From Rotaria sp. Silwood1 (lineage: Eukaryota > Rotifera > Eurotatoria > Philodinida > Philodinidae), in the NCBI GenBank assembly GCA_905250075.1, contig CAJNOP010000226.1, positions 62,001-126,000 on the forward strand: DNA of 64,000 nucleotides. Reading direction: 5' to 3'. The notes beneath the pieces were generated by a model. The model had not been told where the DNA came from and did not search any database. It was given only the letters and a program-made list of their open reading frames with translations. Each line of letters starts with the position of its first letter. Position 1 is the stretch's first letter. Below are positions 56,241-64,000 of the stretch, one piece after another. Position numbers and translations under genes: made by a program.

Positions 56241-59200
56241 CTAAATTATAAAGACAAGAAAAAATATTTCTCTCGTTCTAAAAAAAAAAGTGTTACTAAC
56301 TAGTTCAATATCAGAAGGTAATCGTGACATAAAATCAGCTAGTTCATTATTAGGAGTAAAATCTTTAGGTTTACCAAATCGTTTTGTAAATTCCCTAATA
56401 ACAACTGCAATAATTAAATATCGAAGTGGAATGTAATAGAGTCCTATTCCGACAAGTATCAGTAGAATAATAAAGAGAATAGACAACCAAGGAACAGCAA
56501 AATTAAATAAACTAAAGATACAACAAAATATTTTATGAATCAATATAAGTAAAACTTTTTTACTTTTTAATCCGCTCCAATGTTGAAGCAACACTATCTA
56601 TATAACCTTGTATTTCCATAACTGTATCTTGAATACTCTGTATAACACCAGTAAATGATACCTTCTGTTCCTAAAAAACAAAAAAAAAATCTATATCAAA
56701 ATTTTTATATTAATTTACTTTTGTATTAATATCATCATCTAGGATTTCTTCATCTAGAGGAGCTGGTTGTACAATATCCGATATGGTTTCATCATCTAAA
56801 CTGGATTGAGATTTTCTAAGACGATTTCGACGATATTCTGCAATTACATTTCGTGCCAATAAAAATAAAAGTACACAAGGTAACATATACAATTCAAAAT
56901 TCCAAATAAAAACAAGAGTAACCTAAAATTTTTATCGTTATAAATAATATTTTGATGGTTATTTTCTTACCATTAAAACCGAAAAACTCAACCGTGGATT
57001 TTCCCATCGAAAGCAATAATCAATAAATTTCACAACATCAACGGTACCTTTCAGCATATTCCGAATACGTGTTACATGTTGTTTTATAGCCTTAACATGA
57101 ATAAACATCAAAATAATATAGCTATTAGTACAATGCCGCATCACAGAGAAATCGTTTTCTTTTCTATCTATTTTGAGACGCATTTCTTCATCATTCTTTT
57201 ACTTTATTTTTACCATCAAGATTGAGTGACTACATTATTTGGCATGTATCCTGTGGATACTGTTTTGAGGCCTAGGTACAACCGGCCGTGAAATGGCCCT
57301 GTACAAATTACTAATGGAAAGATTAGTCACTACGTACGACGATCTCAGTATCATATCTAGGGAAGACATGGGACTGCTCAGTTTGCAACTACGCCGTAAT
57401 CCATACCATAAGATAGAGGTAATCTTCCTAAGTCTGTCGCCGTCATCAATTAAAAGTGAGAGCATATACGGTTTTGAATGTCTCTCGAACGAAGTACAGT
57501 TAGAAACGCTCACTTGAAGAAACATACAAAAGCTTATGTTCATCTAAATGCGACTTTAGAAAGAAGAGATACTGATTCGCTTTACCAAAAAAGTTTAATG
57601 ACGAAGCAGAAATGTTTCACAAAAAAAAAAGGTATGTGCTTGAGCCTACCATAACCTACAGTGGATGGGTCTAGAGTAGGCTTTCACTTTCCTAAGCCTT
57701 GTGATTCCGTCACCTATGTTTGTTGCGTACGCTTTGGTAATAAATAAAATGTGGACTGTCATTATAGCAATACATCGGTTGTCAGAAGAAAATGAAAATT
57801 AAACAGCAATAGAAAATTTTTACAATAAATAGAGTATCTAAGCCTTTAATTCTTCAATACAAGATGTGTTTATATCAATATTCCTCTTAGATCATGTTTC
57901 ACAAAAGAAGAATTCATTTTATTAACTGTACATACAATAGGACTAAATTTTTCAGTGATTTGATAATATTCCTGTTGTCTTGGATTGAATGTTCGAATTA
58001 CTGCTTTCAACTAAAATTACAAAACAAAACAACAATAAAATAAATAAAATTTTCTTTTAGAAAAAAATTTTTACATTTGTATAAATAAATGTTGCTTCTA
58101 TTTCAATAGCACCTTTAACGAGTGACATACATTTTCGATCTTTTAATGCTATCCATTTTTTTTCACCATTTTTTATCTTAAAAAAGAAAAACTCATTTAA
58201 TCAAAAATTAACAAAAAAAAAAAACAACATTGATAATTTTCCCTACAGTTAATAATGGTATAACAACTTTTCCAACAAAGTCATTATTTTTATTCGTATC
58301 TTCATCGTAAACTGTCAATTGAAGTATAGAATGAATATCTTGTACAGGTATAACAAATGATTTATTCCAAACAGGATCAAGTGTTTTATAAATTGTATGT
58401 GTACGTAAACGACTTGAATCAAGTTCAACAACACAAAATGGATCTGATTTACCACTTATATCCTTGGCACTAAGATCACGTGCTTGATAAACTAATATTT
58501 TTTTTGTTTTATAATCAAAGGTTCAAAATAATACAAATAAAGAAAAAATAATGTTTACTTTTGATTTCAAGTTTGCCAACATCAAATATTGGAACTATTG
58601 ATCGAAGTGTAGAAAAAAAACTCTATAAAATAAATAAAAATTAATTTTTTCAATGTAAATTGAATTTCTTTTTGTTTACGAACATAATGTTTAATATCTT
58701 CATCAGATAATTTTGATGGAATAAAATCCAGAGCTACATTAGCTGAACTTTCACCATCATTGGTTGCTTCTTGTAATGGTGTTGTTCCTGTTATTGTTAC
58801 AAATAAATCAATTATACCAGCACCATCTTCAAGATCAACTGGCATTAAATGTGTTCGTTCTTCATCTAAATGAGCCAGATTACAAAGTCCTCTAAAAAGA
58901 AAATGGAATAAATATGAATTAAAAATATTTTCTTTTATTTATTTACCGGCCTATGAGATCTTCTGTACCACTGGTATCATCGAAAACAGCTAATTCTAAT
59001 GGTGGAAGCTCACTAAGAGTTGTATCATACATAAATGATTGATACCATTCAGGTTTAAGAGTAGATTTTATTGTCTAAACAATAATTAAATATATAGAAA
59101 AATACAATTTTCAAGAAATAAATTTAATAACAACGAAGCATGTTGAATTCGGATTTGACTGAAAATCTATATTTACCATTTTTACGATACCAAAAAGAAA

Positions 59201-61991
59201 TAACTGGTCTGATCAGTCTCAACATTTCTAAGCTCTAATAGATAATTGAAAAATTTTTAGATAAGATATTTGTTTACTTTTGATCTAGTAGAAAATATTT
59301 TTGAAGAATTATAGAAAACAGGAGTTAAAACCAAAATCTTGTTTCAATTTTGTTCATGAGTTCCTTTTAACGTAAAATGGTTGTCAATTTTATACAAATG
59401 AGTATTTAGGAAAAATGAAAATTGCTGTGTGTTGTCGAAAGATAAAAGAAAACTTTTAATATTTTATTGCGCTAGGTAGCTTTCGATATCTACAAGCGAT
59501 ATATAAATAAAGATTCCAATTCGTAATTTCGAATTGCAATAGTTAAAATACAAAGTTTTTCGTCCGAACTAATTTTTTGGACTTTTCAAAAATTATGTCA
59601 TTACGATCGAACAAATTCTAAGACAACATTTCTAAGCTCGAATGCGAAAAAAAAGCATTCTCATTCATAGCGTCTGTCTTATTGAATATAATTTCCAAAG
59701 TAACAAAAAAAAACAACTGATGAGGTTCTCCAATGATAGCGATATGGTAAAAACAATCAATATAACTATTCCGTAAATTTTATACAAAATATAACAGATT
59801 GATAGAAAAGTTAGAGTATCAGAATTTAACGAGAGAACCATTCTGAGTCACACTCGCCATTGGCGCTCATCGTGATTCGATAGATCGATCTCTGTCAGAC
59901 TAGCAAAAACATAAAAGAGTTCGTCTCCATCGGTCTTGGTCGCCAAATGATGATCGGTTCAGTGGGTTTCCTATCTAAAGTTTTGCCTAAAGATAGGTCT
60001 AATGACTCTTAGAGTATCCTAAAAGTTGCAATTGAAAAGAATATTTCTTCGTCAAGATATTGAATTCCCAAGAATAGCTCTTGGACACAGATATGTCACA
60101 AAAAATCGAGTTCACTTGAAAATTCAATCATTCGACGAAGGACCATTTTTTTTTTCAGCTAAAAATTTCAGAATATTTTAAGAGTCATGATATTTATCTA
60201 TATACACAATGTTGGAACAAAACTTCATTATTCGGTCATTTAGGAAGTACCTAACAGTGGGTCGAAAATCCAGTAAACTGATCCCTTATGAACTCAAATC
60301 TTTTTTTTTCTGATTTTCTTTTGGCTTTACTTTGTTTTTTTTTTATGTATCTTACTTGTGTTCGATATTTTTTATTGTTTCCAAATTTAAGTTTAATATA
60401 AGGACTACAGGGTTTATTAACACCAGATAACTTTAAATTTCGTCCTTGAATTATAAAAACATCAATTGTACGTCGAGGTAATATAACTTCATTATTTGAT
60501 CCTATGCGGCCACCGATTATTGATCTCATTTGTGATTGTTTTGCCAATGTACGAAGAACCTTAATTTAAATATAAAAACAAATCTTCATAAAATTTATAT
60601 ATACATATATATATTTTATTTTTACTTCATCACGAAATTCAATTGATTTTGGTATCATTGTAATACTAATTTTAATTGTACCAGTTTTTCCATCATTTCT
60701 TCGTTCATCTTGTAATTCAAGTGTTGCAGAATATAATTTATGTAATGGTACTTTATATAAATCAATTTTTGTTGTACCCATTGGATCATCACGTCCAATA
60801 CGATCATGATCAAATATATTAAAATAAAGTGGAATATTTAAATCATGTACAAAAAATATAAATTTTTCATTCCATACAGGATTTAAATTTTTTGATACAG
60901 TATTTGTTATATATTTTTCTTTATTACCATATAAAACTTTAACATATGGATCACTTGAACCATTAATATCTTTAACAGCTAAATCTTTTGCTCTTTCAAT
61001 ACAAATTTCAGCCCAATAAACTTGTTCAATATCAATATTATCATTATTATTATTGGTGGATGATGTATTTGTTAAAATTGATGTAAGTGCTGGTGGTATA
61101 GTCATAACAGTACGTGCATGTTGAGTTAATTGTTCTTTAAATTTATTGAAACTCAACCGACTTGAACTTAATTTTCGATTAGATCCAGTCAGTTGTGTTT
61201 CATTTTGTTGTCCTTCAATGTCAGGTACTACATTTGAAGAGCTATTTAATATTGTCTCTTTTTCAGCATCATTTTGGATAGTTGTACTAACAATAGGAGT
61301 TAATGGTGAAGATGAATCAATTTCATTTTTTATTGAATCTTGATTTTCTTCATTTGTAGATGATGGTGTTGCCTCCTAGAAAAAAAAAAGTATTTTATTT
61401 ATTGACATAAAAACTCATAATTAATTGATTACAAGCACAAATATCTTATGGTGTATATTACAGGAGTTTATTCAAAAAGAAAATAAAAATGTTATAATTG
61501 ACAAGCATGAGTCTTTTTTCTTATGTTCCATCGTTTTTTTTTTATATCTCGAGAAACATAAACTTTTAGATGAGACCTGTGACACATACACTGAAAATTC
61601 TAGAGATGACTTGTTACAACAAAAAAAAACAGTCTATCTTTATCAACTATCATACGAAACATTAAAAAAAACAGCAAATAAAAGGAATAGAAACTCATGG
61701 TCATATTCTTGAGCTTTTACTCATTTAACTTTTGTTTACTTGATGGCCTAGTGTCATTTTTTTTTTATTTATCAGAAAATGAAAACGTCTCGATTGATAC
61801 GGTTTACAAATAATATTCATCAATCTACAATATCTTTCAATTAATATTCATAAGAATTATTCGAAAATACTACATGAATATATGCAAGACTACTAGGATC
61901 GTGTGTGATTCTCTTTTGGAAAAAACAACTATACGATATTTGAAATAAATTCCATACTCACTTCATTAGTTTCTTTTAAAATAGCATCCAT
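56241..61991 (-). CDS. MCTP: Multiple C2 and transmembrane domain protein (MCTP)
   Basis: ER-anchored calcium/lipid-binding protein; animal MCTPs act in synaptic homeostasis and membrane traffic. Thirteen exons: 61991-61962, 61375-60626, 60559-60356, 59074-58947, 58891-58684, 58622-58559, 58491-58247, 58176-58075, 58010-57936, 57090-56971, 56922-56719, 56670-56564, 56511-56241. GT-AG junctions, matching phases, 2508 nt, 835 aa (human MCTP2 about 878). C2A: ERAKDLAVKDINGSSDPYVK and FDHDRIGRDDPMG, with the usual Ca2+-ligand Asp residues. C2B: QGRNLKLSGVNKPCSPYIK and VFDDTSGTEDLIG, lacking the first Asp ligands. C2C: ARDLSAKDISGKSDPFC and VYDEDTNKNNDFVG, ligands kept. Then the MCTP C-terminal region: KAVIRTFNPRQQEY, first membrane span (VTLVFIWNFELYMLPCVLLF), an acidic linker, a helical segment (VIQSIQDTVMEIQGYIDSV), second span (WLSILFIILLILVGIGLYYI), PLRYLIIAVVIREFTKRFGK and NNELADFMSRLPSD. 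The start MDAILKETNE is inferred from the splice donor GTGAGT. The exon 5 donor (GTTCGT) is weak. Introns 3 (1281 bp) and 9 (845 bp) are long. Confidence 0.92.
57091..57935 (-). other. Long intron 9 of MCTP
   Basis: 845 bp between the KFSPI exon and the AIKQHVTRIRNML exon. It contains overlapping opposite-strand ORFs (57235-57543 minus, 57293-57517 plus) of more balanced composition than the rest of the gene, suggesting inserted sequence. No family recognised. Confidence 0.4.
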
Positions 61992-64000
61992 TTACCAGGT
62001 CTCAATCTATATGTGTTGTGCACCAACATCCAACAAGATACATTAATAAATATGTGAAAGAAAAATCGATCAAGCGAATCGACAGGTGAAGAGACTTCAT
62101 ACTATCGTTTGTTAATTTGAAAATGAAGAACGAAAAATAATTTGATATATAAAATGGTTTGTAATCGGTTAGTTGGTTGGTATCAAGTATGTTTCACATG
62201 AATGTATAAAACACGAATGAGTGGCATAAACAGAAAGGATTGAACCTTATCTAGAAATGTTCAACCTTGCCAATCTACCTTTAGAAACTTTGAACATGCT
62301 ATGACTATTGATATGAATGTTCTCTAGAAAAAACTTTCAAAGTGCTGATCTTCGTCTAGAATATGTTTTTTGTTTACATTTCAAGCAATCATCCAAAAAC
62401 AATTTTATTTCACATATTGGCAATATTCATTCGATGAAACATGTCTTAAGAATTCGGTTAATTAATAATTGACTGTGATATATAAAAAAAAAATGACTTT
62501 CATGTAGAAATTTAATAGGCATATATAATGAAAAGATTCAATATTGCTTAGAATTCCAAATGACTTACTGGAATTGAAATAAAAGATGGTAATAATGAGA
62601 AGTTATTATGATCATTCCATGTGAATGGTATGGGTCAACGATATTTATCAGGTTTAATAATATGTAATTTAACTTGATTGAGTAAACATAAACGATGTAA
62701 AAAAATAAAGCTGTCCATGAAAAAGAAAGAAAAACTAGGAATACAAATGCATGTCAACGCGTTCTTTTTCTTCACGCATATTTTAACTAGAACATGTGTG
62801 TGTTTTGTATAACGCATTATGATGCCTAAATATCTAGAGAAATGCTGCTTTTTTTTCAGTGAAAGTGCAAAAAGAATAATAGTTACGAGAGGTTGAATAG
62901 ATTTGAACTAAGGCCATTTGTTTTGACTAATGACGATACATAAAGAATAGAAGATGAAATTTGAATTTATGTCGTTTTGAGAGATTCTGTCGCTTGATTA
63001 TGAAAAATAAATAGTTATATATTCATTTAAGTAATTTTCCCATATTTTTTCATATTTCTCTTCGATATTTTCATGCTATTAGGCAGTTTTAAGTATATAG
63101 ATATCAGTTCTATATGTAATATTGACAATTAACAATACTGTCGTTCAAATTTTGATTTAACTAATCAGTTAGAGAGATCTAATTAACAAATCATACAGCC
63201 TTATTATCCTTTCTCTTTTGTATATATTGTTTTCTTAAAACAAACGTTATAGTTTTTTTTTTTTATTTTGTAAAATATTAGATGATTTATCTGTTGTTAT
63301 CTTTATAAAGATGAAGATTTTTTTATTTATCTTAGATTTTCTCTGTCTTTATCCTTTATATTTTAAAGTGCCATTAAAATGATTTACTTTTTTCTACATT
63401 TGATAAAAGTCTAACAACAACTTGAAAACTCAGAAATTTTCACTCTTTGTTCCATAGAATGAAATGACGAAGGTTAGCTTTTTTAGCTACTCTTTATATA
63501 AAGTACAACTAGATTCTGTATTTGTCGTACACTTGATTTGGTTGAAACTCGATTCAGTTCGAAAACAAAAAATTAAGCAAAACCATGTATATTCATTGGA
63601 AGGAGAACTCTTCTAACAAGGAAATTCTTCTGTATCGAAGTAATTATTATGAGGTTTGATTTGTAAGCATGGATTAAGTCACTCGTGCAATTATAATCGT
63701 CACTGATAATTGACTAAAAGTTATTTTTTTTTGTTATTGAGATTTTTCAACATAATACAGACAGCTAACCTTACGATGAAGTGAAAAAGTGATTAGTGAA
63801 CTGTTAGCCGTAGAGTGAATAGAGATGTGCAGTGTCAAGCCTTTTAAAATCCGACTCAGACTTCATTCTGAAAGGTTTTTGTGAAACACAATCTCAAAGA
63901 AGTGTTGAATTATAGAGGGTGGATATTTGGACTTTTTATCTCCTTACACAGATGTGACAAATTTCTTAGTCACAACTCATCATAAGCAAAAAAAATGAAA
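61992..64000. other. Region upstream of MCTP, no gene seen
   Basis: Should contain the MCTP promoter and 5' UTR. AT-rich sequence; no further exon, RNA gene or repeat recognised to the window edge. Confidence 0.4.

Noticed and set aside
59700-59760. CTGATGAG near 59718 as a hammerhead ribozyme core
   Set aside because: The second conserved GAAA box and flanking helices are not present at the required positions.
1-64000. CRISPR arrays, bacterial operons, ribosome-binding sites, riboswitches
   Set aside because: The window is eukaryotic (spliced genes, animal families); no direct-repeat/spacer arrays were seen.

Overview
This looks like a nuclear contig from an AT-rich metazoan with many short (about 50-70 bp) GT-AG introns. 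The gene content points to a bdelloid rotifer (Rotaria/Adineta type). Supporting signs are a stand-alone B-box-like protein of a type I associate with bdelloids, a WWE-domain protein kinase, a small CGKC-type cysteine-rich family, genes of bacterial or fungal flavour (vanadium-haloperoxidase/PAP2, beta-lactamase-like, GH99-like), and a crowd of decayed DNA transposons. The organism call is an inference; no sequence search was possible. Two N gaps (100 N at 28523-28622, 10 N at 54250-54259) mark it as a scaffold.

Left part (1-15.8 kb), gene-rich, mostly plus strand. It holds the 3' part of a vanadium-dependent haloperoxidase/PAP2-like gene (cut by the window edge), a complete six-exon sulfite oxidase (about 544 aa), a broken GH99 endo-mannosidase-like pseudogene, a fifteen-exon long-chain acyl-CoA synthetase (about 656 aa), a decayed beta-lactamase-like serine hydrolase and an unidentified coding relic.

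Mobile-element belt (15.8-24.7 kb). A TA-flanked mariner with intact ends but a dead transposase sits inside the unidentified relic. Then come a fold-back repeat, a decayed piggyBac with one clear TIR plus TTAA, a weak retroelement-like stretch and a decayed pogo/CENPB-type DDE transposase that still carries introns.

Middle (24.7-40.3 kb), gene-poor. A tract with abrupt strand-compositional switches (A/C-rich, then G/T-rich, then A/C-rich) ends near a pair of GC hairpins. Next are a CGKC-family exon and, 6 kb away, a shattered second copy lying in a degenerate repeat of about 100 bp period. A B-box-like gene follows.

Right part (40.3-64 kb). It holds a WWE-kinase gene (minus), a 3.65-kb hAT-like fold-back element with an 8-bp target duplication that carries a nested Tc1-like fold-back element in its loop, NADH-cytochrome b5 reductase (minus), a fragmentary unidentified gene, and a complete thirteen-exon MCTP (three C2 domains plus two membrane spans; minus, about 835 aa).

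The genes do not form an operon or a single pathway. Sulfite oxidase (own cytochrome b5 domain), cytochrome b5 reductase and acyl-CoA synthetase are ordinary housekeeping redox and lipid enzymes. The most interesting structures are the nested fold-back transposon, the strand-asymmetric tract with twin hairpins, and the duplicated CGKC family.
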